The translations under genes and the position numbers were made by a program. Under the pieces are notes generated by a model that saw nothing but the letters and a program-made list of their open reading frames with translations, was not told the DNA's origin and did no database searches. From positions 405,486 through 469,485 of the forward strand of contig JAVSML010000993.1 in NCBI GenBank assembly GCA_038503035.1: a DNA stretch of 64,000 nucleotides. The letters run 5' to 3'. Origin of the DNA: Crocodylus rhombifer. Its lineage: Eukaryota > Chordata > Crocodylia > Crocodylidae. Below are positions 12,425-24,691 of the stretch, piece by piece; within the stretch, counting starts at the first letter, position 1; each line of letters opens with the position of its first letter.

Positions 12425-13715
12425 CGCATTAGTTGCCATATTTAAGGCACTTTAAAGACGGGTCTATGCATGCATGTCCTTAATGCACCTTAAATATGAC
12501 AACTTAGGGTGATCTGGAACTACAGTTTATATCTGCATAAAGCAAGTGTCAAATTTAGGCCTGATTAGTTAAGGTGCCATAAGCCATGTGTAGACACGGT
12601 ACAGCCCCTCAATGCTATCACCTGCACCAGTGGAGCTCAGCTGATGGGTCCATGTGCTGCTGCTGGGTGCCGCCAGGGAGAAAAAAAGTAGAGGTTGGTG
12701 TTGCAACCACTAACAGCTCCCCCACACCTCTGCCTTGAGGTGGGTTTGCTGGCTGGGGCTTGAAGCCCCTGAAGGGGTGGGACACCAGGATTCAGGCACC
12801 TTTAGAAGCCTGAGTTGGATCTCTTGCCCAGTACAGCAGGCAGGCAGTGATTGCATTTGACCCCAGTGCCTGGCACCACTTTCTCTGCTCTAGCCACTTC
12901 CATCACAGGCAAGCACTCAGCTTCCCTCCTAGCAGGATGCTGCCCATGGAAGAGGCAGCATCAGCTCCTGGGGGCTCAACTTAGCCCAGCCCAGGAAGGC
13001 TGGATGCAGCACAGACAGGGGGCTCAGCCTTGGATCAGGTAAACAGAGCAGGGAAAGCCTGGGTGCTGGAGGCAGACGCAGTGCTGGGTGATGGAGGAAG
13101 ACGCAGTCCCAGACTGCCTGGGCTGAGCCAAGCAGAGCACCCAGGAGCTGATGCCAACTCTCCCATGAGCAGTGTCCTGCCAGCAGGGAAGCCGGACGCT
13201 TGCCTGGGATGGAGGTGGTTGCAGCAGTGAAAGCAGCACTGTGCCCTGGGGTCAGAGATGGTTCCAGCCCATCTGCTGTACCAGGTGGGCTTCTAAGGGT
13301 GCCTGAATCCAAGGCAGGCGGCAAGGTGTCCTTCCCCTACAGGGCTTCATTGCGCTGAAGCAGAGGCATAGGGGGACCACTAGTGGCCACAACACCAACT
13401 GCTGCTTTTTTCTTCCTGGCAGCACTGGGCAGCAGCACGTGGCCCCAGGAGGTGGGCTCTGGTCTCATTCACCAGAAAGGGAAAAACAGGGAGTGGGGGT
13501 TAGGGCTCACCTGTGTGGAGAGCTGTCCAGGATGCTGACCAGGACAGGCTGCAAGGGCTTCCATCCAAGTGAGCTGCATTAAGGTGCCTTAAGGTATCCA
13601 CATGTAGACACACATCTAAATCACCTTAATGCACCTTAGGCTAAGGCGCATTAAAGTTTAGGCACACAAATTCATGTGCAGGTATGCACTGTATGTGTAC
13701 ATGATACCCCATTAT
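12425..13715. mobile_element. Probable non-autonomous DNA element with ttaatgcacctta ends
   Basis: The left part has gtccttaatgcaccttaaat and gccatgtgtagacac; the right part has the same words inverted or repeated (ccacatgtagacacacatct, caccttaatgcaccttag). Between them lies about 900 bp of GC-rich sequence with CAGC-rich words. This bordering by related subterminal words fits a DNA transposon remnant, but I cannot define exact ends or a target duplication. Open frames inside (e.g. 12929-13324) are products of the GC-rich composition. Confidence 0.45.
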
Positions 13716-14869
13716 TTGCGAATTTGTATACAGACACACTTTCTCACTGCAATTGAATTTCTCCCTTGCTAAAGTTGCAAGTGAGATATGCTAGCTCCTT
13801 GAGGTACCTCTGTACATAATGTCTGTCATACATACATACTAAGAACCTTGGGGCTAGAGGTAGTCTAAAGGATAGGTGCTATACAGCATGATTCTCCAAA
13901 ATTTAAATATATTATCTTTATACAACTTGAGTCATGAAGTATTTCTAAGTGTAGAAATCATGTAATAGCTTGCACTTTCAGGAAACTCAAAATAAAAGGC
14001 TAAGTTTAAAATCTAATACGTGCCAAAATACTTCTCTTACCCTTCCTATCCAGGACATTTTGCAAATAAGCCTATACTTAGTTTATTTATTTATAAAATG
14101 ATGTATCTGGATATGCTTGCAACTCATGTTTAATCTCATTGGTTATGTCAGGTCATAAAAAGTGCAACAGCATTGAATGAATACAGGATATCAAAACTTT
14201 GCTCTACTATATACATTTAATATTAATGATGCTTTGCTTGATATAAGCTTGCAACTTGTATTTTAGGCTATTTCTTACACAATGTACCCATGCAATTAGA
14301 AGAAATGGTTGTGGCCTACTTTGTTGGTCAAAACATTATTAATTATACGAGGAGGGCTTAAAAGATTACAAATATATAAGGAATGTATACTCCTTATAAA
14401 TATACAAAGGAATGACTTCATTATGAAGAACAAAATATATGTGTAATTAGTCCCACACAAAATAATCACTTTCAATTGAGGAAGATGTTCTACCCAGGTT
14501 AATCCCTGTAGGGATGTCCTGATTTAAGTAAGCATATGTTCTCATTAATTTTTAAACACTTCTTGACCCTCAAGCCTCCACTGACTTCCATACTCTGGAG
14601 AAAAGCTGATTTTTGCTCATGAAAGTACATGGTAACAAAAAATAATACCACCAAATATTACAAAATTCTCTATAATAGAGACCAAATGCTGAAGGTTTAA
14701 TCATGCAAGTGGAGCTATACTTCTTTGGAAGCACTGTGCAGGACCAGAGCCAAGAGCACTGCAAAAAGAGTAGTTGCAACGAAAAGATCAGTGCATTTCA
14801 ATGGCATTTCTGAGAGAGAAAAGCTTTCAATGTTTCCCAAAAACTACATACCATGTGGAAATATTTGGA

Positions 14870-14886
14870 TTTTTTTTTTTTTTTTT
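14870..14886. repeat. Poly-T tract
   Basis: Seventeen consecutive T residues on the plus strand, poly-A on the transcribed strand of RYR2, deep in intron 41. Confidence 0.9.
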
Positions 14887-15734
14887 AACAAGGACCAAAA
14901 AATAATTAGTAACACATACCCAATATACATAAAAGGGGTACTCATAGAAGCAGGTGCTTGGTACATTATATCTGTTGCAAGGTCTGATGGTGGACAAACA
15001 AGGGGCATTACTCAGATTGATTCAAGACAAACTTTTGTTCTTCTCTCAAAATGATACCATTAGCATCATGGTGGCAGACCAGGCAATGCTGCTTCAGCAA
15101 AAGGTGGGGAAAAACCCACCTCTGATTCAAGCAACAAAGTAAAACAAAATGTAAAATCCATTTTTCTCTTTTAGCAAATTCACAAAGAACCATGTTTTGT
15201 ACCAGGGGTTTGAAGATTATCGGAATACACTGGTTTAATGAGTAAGATCAGGTTTCCCCTGGTACCTGATGCCAGCGGCTGAGACTCTATTACTATCTCA
15301 CAGAGAAATGTGTTTCCTGTAAGCTCAAGTGAAAGAAATCTGTTTTTAGGCATTAGGGCTCCTAGGTTAATCCTCACTTATAGCTAAAGTATTTGCATGT
15401 GCAGGCAACCTGAAATCACTCAATTAATAGAATGTGTCTTGTTAGTGTCCCAAAGTAACCTTCAAAGTTTCACTGTTCCAGATATAACAACTCGTATATT
15501 ACAGGCTCTTATACTTTTCTACTATCATCTGCTAACAATGTGACAAAGCATAGGTTTTAAAACTGCAGAAGACCCCATAAATCCCAAACCAAACTTCTCT
15601 ATTTAGCATCTCAAACCACAGAAAGATATTATATTCATATTCAAACAGTGTGTTTTACCCAGGTGATAAACATAAGACAAACAATATGGGAATATGATTT
15701 ATAAATTTAGTGATATGGTACTCCATTGATTTAC

Positions 15735-16008
15735 CCTAATCCACGAATCATGAGCTTTTCTTCCTCTTTCCCCATTCGGACACTGAGCAGAGAACGGATC
15801 TGGCCCAGAGATGCTAGCAGGTTGATAGTGTCTTCTACTGATACACTGTTTATGGTGTAGGTCTTTGGTAAGGTTCGAACCAGGCCACCAATACCATCAT
15901 ACTGGCGATGCAGCAAAACAAACATGGCCCTCACTAATTCAGGATCCTCTATTACTGACTCCTGGGCCCAGCGTACCATTGTGTCTGAAATCAGTTGTTG
16001 AAGAGTGG
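15735..16008 (-). CDS. RYR2: RYR2 exon 41
   Basis: A 274-bp exon, starting two bases into Ser and ending two bases into Gly (90 full codons). It reads [20 protein letters not shown], then [20 protein letters not shown], the central [20 protein letters not shown] and [16 protein letters not shown]. The acceptor AG is at 16009-16010 and the donor gtaaat at 15734. The Gly of IRGL corresponds to human G2145. Conservation with mammals is near complete except a few conservative changes (T for A in VRTLP, S for G in INSVS). Confidence 0.96.
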
Positions 16009-16729
16009 CTATAAAGACAATACATAAAGAAAGATGTTTGTATTAATTGTTCATTTGTACCTCTAACAAGTCCCTCTAAGTGTATTTTACCGCGTATGTT
16101 AGAGTTAACCCAGTTTGGAAGAAAGCATTTCTTGTAATTAAAGGGAAAAAAAGAAATAACATTTTGCAAGGAAGAAGGCACCTTTGAAATGAAAACATAT
16201 CACTTCTGAATTTCACAAAGTTATAAAAAGGAAAATGAAGATATATAGAATCCTCACTGGGCAATAACTATATACAGCTTTAACTGATAAATACCTGTTC
16301 CATGAATTTTGTAGAAACAGTTTTGGCAGTTTTTATTATGAACTAGAAGTAGAACATACTGTCTGGTAGTCTATATGAAATATGAATGTTAGTTATATGA
16401 ACTCTACAATGTGTAAAATGGAGTAATTCACTTTAATAATTCACAGCATCTAAAATGAAACATCTTCCAGTCAACAGAAGCAGAAGCCTCCATGATCACG
16501 CACTGCTTTAGAAAAATCTGATTAACAAAGGCCCCTGGAAGACATGACATTTTTGGCAGCACTCATGTGTTAACTGCACTGTAATTATAACATGCCTCAT
16601 GTTTATCCAAATAAAGGTGTCATAAAATGGTAAAAAATCCAAAAAGATGTTCTATATATATGGGAGAACATCTTTGCATCTGGATTGTATAGTACCTTAA
16701 CTTGAATAGGAGGCATATGCTGTGCTCCA

Positions 16730-17260
16730 GACCGCGCTGGATGCTTGTCTCTATTGGCTGAGGACAACCCCACTGGCCGCGTCCAGACAAGTACAGACAC
16801 ATGGTATGTGGCGCCGCAGCCCTGTCTGCAGCACCACACATCGCACATGCAGGTGTTCCCTGCACTGCTGCCTTGTAGTGTGGGGGTGGGGGGGAAGAGT
16901 TGACCTCAGAATCTCCCAGGGTCAAAAAATCCCATGACAAAAAAGTGGTGCAGCACATGTGAAGGTAGTGCACACCACCTAAAACCGGACCCTGGCTGGC
17001 CAGAGCCATGCTCTGGCTGCCGACCAGGCACTCAGCTGCAGAAGTATCACAGCTGCAGGACGCTGAGACCCCCAGGACACCAGGTAAAGCTGCTGAGGTC
17101 AGCACAGTCGCTGGCCCCAGCTCAAGTAACCTGCTACACGTCAGAGGCTGCATGGCACAAGGGACAAGTAGCAGCAGCAAAAGGCTTTTCCCTGGAGAAA
17201 CAAATATCTGTGCTCATGTGGAAATGGCCACTGTCTTTCAAATTGTAGCAACACCCCCAG
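16730..17260. repeat. GC-rich intronic repeat, unnamed
   Basis: An abrupt rise in GC with words such as ccgcgtccagacaagtacag and ctggccccagctc. The overlapping long frames on both strands (for example 16620-17180) share no similarity with a protein I recognise and match what GC-rich low-complexity DNA yields. Probably the core of another DNA transposon. Confidence 0.35.
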
Positions 17261-17520
17261 TTTTACTTTTTCTTTTTTTTTTTAAAATGCATTCCCTCCC
17301 CTTCCCCAACCATTTCTGACTTTCTCTCTTTCTCTATTCCCTATAGATAAGTATAAGGGAGCTAAGACATAGGATAAGCTTCAGCATTTTATTTTTGCTA
17401 GCAAATTGTACTTGTTTTGTTTTTTCTCCTTCTTTATATTATATAATTATTATATTTATATTGATTTTTACTGTTCTATATTACTGTTTTACTGATACTA
17501 TACGATTTAGGCCTACATAT

Positions 17521-18270
17521 GTAAGTTAGCATAAGTCATATCAAGTTTCCATTTTGTTTGTCAAGTCTCCATCTTGTCCCCATGCCTGGTTGTGTAAGTA
17601 TGTTGTAACCTATGACTCATATCTATCCCTCCTATGTAACTTGGTTCTTGAATGAATGGGGATGAATGAGGGTGCTTGAGAGACAATGACAGTATGTCTA
17701 AAAATAGTTCCCTCAGAATGACCGAACCATCAAAACCAATACCTGGATCAATGACCCAGCCCTTGGAACCACCCTCAGCATTCAAGAAACAAAAGATGAG
17801 GCAACACACCACTGTGCCAAGGCTGCACATGCTCAGTAACAACACCTGGAACCCTCTGGAACAGGACTGACCTTGCCTGGACAGCCCCTCCCCATAGGAG
17901 TTCAGAGGTAGTCTGTCCCATAAAAAGGGGTAGTGAAGACTGACTCCTTGGGTCCATCTGGACCAGTACCACGCCACACCACCTATCCACTCAGAGGCCC
18001 TGCTGGCAACCCCTCTCTGGACAACACCTAGTGGACAAGGACCCCTTTCCAGCCTGGATAGGTAGCTATCACCCCCTACCCCCTCTTCAACCAAGGACTT
18101 GGACTCTGCTTCTCTTCCCTACCTGGACTGCAGCCCTTCCACTGAATCTCTTTCTCCTGCTGCCATTGTGACTGCTTGTGTGTGCGTGTGAACCAGTAAC
18201 TTCATGGAGCTGTGTAGTGTGTTGTCTGTTTAATAAACCTGTTATTTTGAAACCCCGAGTTCAGTTTTTG
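17521..18270 (+). mobile_element. Solo-LTR-like element
   Basis: The plus strand shows an LTR-like order of signals: a TATA-like cataaaaagggg at 17919-17930, then about 300 bp later aataaa at 18232-18237 followed by a T-rich segment (tttttgtctgttttctgac). The sequence before the TATA is enhancer-like and non-coding. No gag, pol or env frame is adjacent, so if this is an endogenous retrovirus it is a solo LTR. Exact ends and target duplication were not identified; it might be another kind of repeat. Confidence 0.45.
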
Positions 18271-18589
18271 TCTGTTTTCTGACTGTTTACTCCTCGCCAC
18301 CACTTATCTGCCCCCTAAACTCCCAGCTGTCTGCCTCAGTTTCCAACCCCAAGCTCCCAGCTTTCAGCCTCAGTTTATTTCCTGGCTGTCTCCTCCTTGC
18401 TGCTGAGCTTTTTCCCTTGCACCAGTGACCTCGAGTAAGCCTGGAGCCACTTGACCTTAAGTAACCCCAAGCCTCAGTTCCTCAGCCAACTTCTCTCTAG
18501 TCTATTGGTTCTAATCCCAGTTCCAGCATCTTTCACTCCTTACACTTTCTCGCTCACCTTAACCTTCCCTCAGGTATCCCAAGTACCCC

Positions 18590-18900
18590 AAACACACACA
18601 TACCACCCACCTACATATACACACAGGTGAGTTCCTAACTTGGATGGTACGGTATGTATGTGTGTGGACTGGTGAATATATATATGTCATCATGTGTATG
18701 ATATATGAATTAGTGATCCATGTATGTGTATGGAGTATGTGGGTATTGACAACTGATTGTTGTCTAATTTTTGGTGCATGTAGTCTATAAGTGCTTGAAT
18801 TGGTGATAGGTATGCATGTTTGGATGTGTATGTGCCTGTGTTGATTGTATGTGTGTGTTTGCGCACTGAATTGATTTGTGTGTTTGTATATGTGTAATTC
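18590..18900. repeat. TG/CA-rich low-complexity tract
   Basis: A long run of imperfect TG and TATG words (gtatgtatgtgtgtgg, tgtgtgtttgtatatgtg) preceded by a short CA run. The His/Thr-rich frame 18559-18960 on the minus strand is just its translation. Confidence 0.8.
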
Positions 18901-20896
18901 TGTCACACTCTCCTGTCCAACAGCACAATATTGAGATCCTGAGAGTTGGCCTGACCCCACAGGGCAACAAAATCACCTCATTGTCTGCACCAGTCCCAGG
19001 TCTCAAACTGGACTTTTGGTCTGGCTGAGGCAGTGAAGGTAATTGTTAGCTGATTGTTAGCACTAGCTCCAGACAGCCCTAGGTCCCAGAGCTACCCTCA
19101 ACTCATTTCAGAATCTGAATGTGCTTGGGTAGCCCCAGGTCCTGAACCAGAATCAGGGCTGCCCATGCCCAATCCACTCAGCTGAGCATGAGGATCAGGC
19201 ACAGGGCAGCCCTGGAGTTTGGGACAGAGCCACTCCCTACCTGGTCTGCAAGGCTGGGCCGGGGGCAGCCCCATAGTGGAATTCTATACTCATGACCATG
19301 CCAAACAACATGCATCCTGCCATGTGTCAAGCTGTGTTCTCAAACCCAGGGCGTCATTCTGTCAGCACAGCTGCTCATCTTGACCTGCTACCCTGTAGCT
19401 TGTCACCTAGGCTGGCCAGGGCTGGCCTGAAGCCTCCATTAGGAGTTAACACTCTGCCCATTTGGTCACCAGTGGCCAACTTGGTGACCCTTCACTTCCC
19501 TCACATCAACCCCTGACCTGGAACAGGTCCAGGCAACAGGGCTCAGTCATATCCTCCAGACTGCTTTGCTGGTCCTTTTGGCTTCCTCCTTAACTCTATT
19601 CTGCTTTCTCTCAGCTTCTTGGTCCAACCTATTCTCCAACTTCACTCTCTGCCTGATCTCCTGTTTTCTTGACTTGGCTTGTTCCTAGACACTATTCACA
19701 GGCTGACCTCCTGGCTTCCTGACCTGGCTTGTTTCTGAAGTCTGCTCACTCATCCTGACTCTGTTCATCATCTAGATCCCAAAGTGACCCCAGACCTCAT
19801 TGCCCATGACCTGGAGAAACACCATACACATCTAGCATGGCAAGTCACATGATTTTTGGGATGGGGCACAAACTTCCTCAGATTCCAACAGCACCATTAT
19901 TTCAAAGGGCTAAAGCCTCATCAGGCACTGAAGGATAATAAGGGTGCAGCCAGAAGTGACAATTTTTACCCAATGTGGCCACAAAAAGCAGTTTATTGTT
20001 GTGATCAAACACAAGTACACATCTCCAAACATCTTGCATGAGGTTACAGATAACGATGTTTCAAAAGGTAGTACCTTTGTAACTTGTGTCTGTAGTGCCT
20101 GTTTCTGTTTTTAGAATGGAAGGGGGGAAAGGGAGCAGAAGGAGTTCAGTCTGTGGGTTTTTCAGCCCCTCCTGAAGGGCAGGGCAGGTATATTAGAGGC
20201 CCCCCCAGGGTGGGGGAGTTCCAATGTAGTATGAATTTTTGCACATTATTATGTTTAAATAATAATAGTATTGAATTGATAAACCTCTATGATTGTATGA
20301 ACAACTAAAACTCAATTTTGTGTTTGTTCCCTGCTTGACATGAGTAAATTAACTTTGTATGCCCTGTGTACGTGAGTGTCTGTGTGAGAGGGTGAATGGT
20401 GAAAAAATGGTAACTATTTGCAAGAAAACCGATTTAATTGATTGTGTAAGCAACAAGGTGCCAATGTATGAGTTACCAGACAGCAAACTAATTTAGCTAA
20501 TCAATGGATAGCTGAAGAACGCGTCTGTGATCAGGTGCAAATAAGATAGTAAGAAGAAAGAATTTTGCATATCCTGTCATTTGAAATACACAAAGCTTGA
20601 AGGAATAAAACATAAAATTTCCTCTGTTTCTGGTAAGAAGCTGCATGAATAAATTGTCCACTTGTCTACACTTTAGCATCTGTCATGCTACATCTCAGCT
20701 GCTTGGTCAGCATTTAACAGCAGTACAATGTAGTGTTGTCCAAGCTGGCTCTAAGCAAGCTAGCTCAGTTACTCAAGCAACACAGCCACAGTAGAAGGGA
20801 CTCATTTGAAAGGTAAAATCCAAGCTAAATTCACTGATGCAAAGTTCTGTTCTGATGGCTAGACTGCTTCTGAAGTTATCATGGATAGAGACTTAG

Positions 20897-22750
20897 CACA
20901 GAATCATAGAGAAGTACAGTTGGAAAGGACCTCCAGCGGTCATCACGTCCAACCCCCTGCCTAACATAGAATCGACTCTATCCAAAACATCCTATAGAAA
21001 TCCATTGTCTAATTTCTTACCAGACCTACAGAGTCAACCCTGACAAAAGCCACAAAACATAACACCCTAACCTAGTAACATCCTGCTGCTGCAATGTTGT
21101 TAAAATACACTCAAGAAATCCAAGAAAGAGGACCATGCCCACTTCTGGAGAAGACGACAAAAACTCCACAGTCCATACCAATCTAACCATGGGGTAAAAT
21201 TTATTCCTGATGCTAAATATGGCAATCAGTCTGACCCTGAGCAGAGAAGCAAAATCCTCTAACCAGAAAAACCCAAGTTTAAGTCCCAGCAAGCACATTA
21301 GCACACCCTGGTCACAATCCCCAACCTTGGCTGCAGCCAATCCAATGGTTCAGAGGAAGACTTAAAAAACAAACAAACAAATCATGATGTGTAGCAGCAA
21401 GAGAGGAAAAACAATCCTTCCTGGCCCTACATGGCAACCAATAAAGCCCAGAAGCATGGGAGATACCCATAGTAGAGCATAGGCAGAGTTTCTTCTAAAT
21501 CATCCCAGACCAATCCCTGTTCAACCTCTTGAATGGGAAATTCACAACTTCCTTAGTCTGTCTATTCCACTGCCTTACTGTTCTGGAGCGCAGACATTTT
21601 TCCTGATATCCAATCTAAACCTACTTTGCTGCAACATCAATTCATTGGGCTACATGCTGTTCTCTGCAGCAAGAGAGAAAAGGTGTTTTCCAGCTTCTTT
21701 ATGGTATCCAATATGAAGACTGTTGATGTGTCCCCTATGAAGTGCCTTTTCTGCAAGCTAAACATACCTATTTCCTTCAACCTCTGCTCATATGACTTCC
21801 CTTCCAAGTCCTTTATCATTTTTGTCACCTGCCTCTGGACCCTCCCTAACGTCTTCACATCCTTTTAAAAATGTGAAGCCCCAAACTTCACACAATACTC
21901 TAGATGAAGTCCTGGGACCATGCACCACACTGGAGTCTCTCTACTTTCACTGCTTCTAGAAGCATGCCCCCAGAGTCTCTGGAGCACATATCTGGAAGCG
22001 GGGAAAGTCAGAATACCCCACTTGCAAAGATATGCCCACAGAAATCTCTGTGAACCTTGCACATAATACTCTAGATGAGGCCTGACCAGTGTTGACTAGA
22101 GGTACTATCACTTCCTGTGTCTTGTATCTAATGAATTCCAAGACTACATTTCCCTTTCGTGCAGTTGCCTAACACTGCAGACTCATATTGAATCTATGAT
22201 CTATCAGGACTCCCAGGTCTTTTTCCACAGTGCTGCCATGCAGCCAGCTGTCACTCATTTTGTACTTTTTTATTTATTCTTCCCAAAGTTGTCACACCTT
22301 GTATTTTTCAAAACTGAACTCCATCCTGTTAAGTTCCAACCGAGATTTCTAATCTACTGAGATCCTTCTGAATTGCCCTCCAATCCTCCATGTTCAAAAT
22401 CCTTCTCAGTTTTATGTCATCTGCAATCTTGCTCAAAAAAGCTTTTTATGTCAGTATCTGAATCATTAATAAACAGACTGAACAGCACTGGACCAGGGAC
22501 AGACTTTTGAGGGACTCCACACAAAACCTCCTGTCATTCTGACATGGATCCATTTATAATTACCGTTTCCTTGCACTTACTGAGCTACCTGCCATTCTGC
22601 CTTATTGTAGTTTTGTCTGGACAACATTTCTCCAATTTGTTTATGAGACTGCCATGTGGGACTTTGTCAAAAGCCTTGCTGAAGTCCAGATTTACTATAT
22701 CCACAACATTCCCTTCATCCACTCAACTTGTTAGTTTATCAAAAGAGATC
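20897..22750 (-). mobile_element. CR1 LINE copy, inverted, carrying an insertion
   Basis: The 3' end is at the left: gaatcatagagaagtacagt then tggaaaggacctccag. Further right the minus strand encodes a reverse-transcriptase C-terminal piece (21637-21858: LGRVQRQVTKMIKDLEGKSY, then KEIGMFSLQKR). Beyond it run CR1 5'-region words such as gactttgtcaaaagccttgc. The copy is interrupted at 21908-22061 by an insert with a 17-bp direct duplication. It is heavily mutated and not functional. Confidence 0.8.
21908..22061. repeat. Palindromic-family insert with 17-bp direct duplication
   Basis: CR1 sequence cacaatactctagatga at 21891-21907 is repeated as cataatactctagatga at 22062-22078 (16 of 17 identical), and the 154 bp between is not CR1. 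The insert contains gtctctggagcacatatctg and ggaagcggggaaagtcag, the same words as the cluster at 2590-3005. This is the footprint of an insertion that duplicated its target. Confidence 0.75.
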
Positions 22751-22751
22751 A

Positions 22752-24290
22752 GGTTCATAGGATCATAGGAAAGTAGGACTGGAAGGGACCTTACAAAGTT
22801 ATCTAATCCAGCCCCTTGCAGGATCATCCCTGAATAAACCATCTGAGCCACATGTCTGTCTAACCTGCTCTTGAAAACTTCCAAGGATGGAGATTCTTCA
22901 TTTCCTTAGGTAGCCTGTTCCAATGTTTAATCACCCTCATTCTCAGAAAACTCCTAATCTCTTACCTAAATTTACTCTGCAGCCACTTGAGGACATTACT
23001 GTAGTCTTGTCCCCTACAGCCACAGAGAAAAAAAACATCTCTCAACAATTATCCTTTAGGTATTTGAAAACTGTTATCAAATCCTCCCTTAGTTATTCTA
23101 TCTCAAGTGCAGGACTTTGCATTTGTCCTTGTTGATTCCCATCTGATTGACTGAGGACCATTTTTTCAGTCTATCCAGGTCATTCTGGAGCTGAACGCTG
23201 CCCTCCAGAGCACTGGTGTCCAAGGCTTTTCTCTGGTAGGCCAGATGGGCAGTGCCTGGTCCATCTGCAGACCAGATCTGGCTAGTGGCCCCAATCTAGC
23301 ACCCAGGTCAAATATGGTGGGGTCCCATCCAGCTGTGCCGGGGGGGAGCGGTACAGGGGGCTGGCTGGCCCTGATTCAGACAGAATGGGGTGTGCCCCAC
23401 CTCTGGCCCCATGGGAAGTAGGGGGCATGGCCATTTCATTGAAGGGTGCTTGGCCCAACCCCATAGGGAAGAGGGGATGTGGCTCAACCCCAATCCAGCC
23501 CACAGGGAGAAGTGTGGTACATGTTTCCTCCCAATCTTGGGAGGAGGTACAGCCTAGCTGTGATCCACTGTGTGGAACTTGGGAATTTGGCAGCAGGGAG
23601 GAGTGGCAGTATTATCTTCCCCTTCTTCCCTGCCACCAAATTTTTCAACCCATTGCGAGCCTCATAAGCCAGATGCCAAAGCTGGGGCATAGGCCAGAAG
23701 TAGAGCACCCCTATTCCAAAATGTCCAGAATTCCACCCAGCTTGGTGTTGTCCACAAATCTGCAAGTATCCACACAATCCTATCATCAGAATCATTAATG
23801 AAGACATTAAACAATACCAGAACCAAGACAGAGCCCTGAGGAACACCACTGGATACCTTCTCCCAACTTTACATTGAGCTATTGGTGATTCAATTAGTCA
23901 TTTGTCCACCTTACATTGCTTCCACCTAGCTTGTATTTCCACCTAACTTGTTAAGAAGTGTCAAAAAACTTGCTACAATCAAAGTATATCACATCCACTG
24001 CTCTCTCCTCATCCACTAAGCCTATCACTTTATAGAAGGAAATTAGGTTGGTCAGGCCTGACCTGCCCTTGGTAAATCCATGCTGGCTGTTCCTGATCAT
24101 CTTGTTCTCCTCTAGCTGCTTCATAATTATTCCTTGAGAGCCTGCTCCATGATCTTTCTGGATATAGAAGTCAAGCTAACCAGTCTGTAGTTCCCTTGAT
24201 CCTCCTTCTTCCCTTTCTTAAAGATGGGCACTATACATCAGTTTGTTCGACACAATTTGTTCTTAGTAAATCTAAGCTGGATGCCTGTGA
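22752..24290 (-). mobile_element. Second CR1 copy, inverted, with nested insertion
   Basis: A new CR1 3' end appears at 22752 (ggttcataggatcatagg, then tggaagggaccttacaaagt). It passes into 5'-region words: aagtgcaggactttgcattt, gagccctgaggaacaccact and cttggtaaatccatgctggc, all in reverse-complement sense. It is broken by a hAT-like insert at about 23210-23712. No intact frame remains. Confidence 0.75.
23210..23712. mobile_element. hAT-like element nested in CR1
   Basis: Left end cactggtgtccaaggctttt; right end reads tagggtgctctacttc-like on the opposite strand (gaagtagagcacccct on plus), both matching the ca(g/c)gggtg-type hAT terminus. CR1 text stops at ctccagag and resumes at ttccaaaatgtccag, and ctccagag/ttccaaaa may be the decayed 8-bp target duplication. 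The interior is GC-rich with no transposase. Confidence 0.55.
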
Positions 24291-24547
24291 TCAGCATGTT
24301 ATATAAAAAAAAACTTGTAACAGCCAGTGTAAGAAATGTGCTGACAGATACCATTGGGAGTTATTACTACATGTAATGAAAACTTCAGCTAAGCCTCCTT
24401 TGAGTTAGAGCCATCAGCTTAAAGGTGCACAGATGCTTCCCTAAAAATCCAAATGGTTCTGGCAAATTATATATGAAGAGCTGTCAGTACTTCCCTCTCT
24501 CCTTCCAGAGCCAGGTTGCACTGGATGTTGATTTAACATTTACTTAC

Positions 24548-24691
24548 AGGGTTTTTTAGAATGATTATCAGTGGGTTTCTCATTTTGTTTCTTCTTCAAG
24601 TATGTCATTTTTTCAACTAAGTACAATAGACGACCTCTGATGGTTAAATCACTATTTCCATCCAGGGCTCCATCTTCATCTAGTTCAATTC
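24548..24691 (-). CDS. RYR2: RYR2 exon 40, PKA-site serine replaced by Tyr
   Basis: A 144-bp exon, 47 full codons between split Gly and Ser codons. It encodes IELDEDGALDGNSDLTIRGR, then LLYLVEKMTYLKKKQ and the variable NEKPTDNHSKKP. The acceptor ttccag ends at 24692 and the donor gtaagt starts at 24547. The codon at 24621-24623 reads TAC (Tyr) on the minus strand. In mammalian RYR2 the matching residue after RGRLL is the serine known as S2030 (mouse) or S2031 (human), a PKA phosphorylation site. The surrounding basophilic motif is unchanged, so only the acceptor residue differs. Confidence 0.95.

Noticed and set aside
16620..17180. 186-codon minus-strand ORF
   Set aside because: It is in a GC-rich repeat with a strong overlapping frame on the other strand and has no similarity to RYR2 or any family I recognise. 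Exons 40 and 41 join correctly without it.
18559..18960. His/Thr-rich 133-codon ORF
   Set aside because: It is the translation of a TG/CA low-complexity tract.
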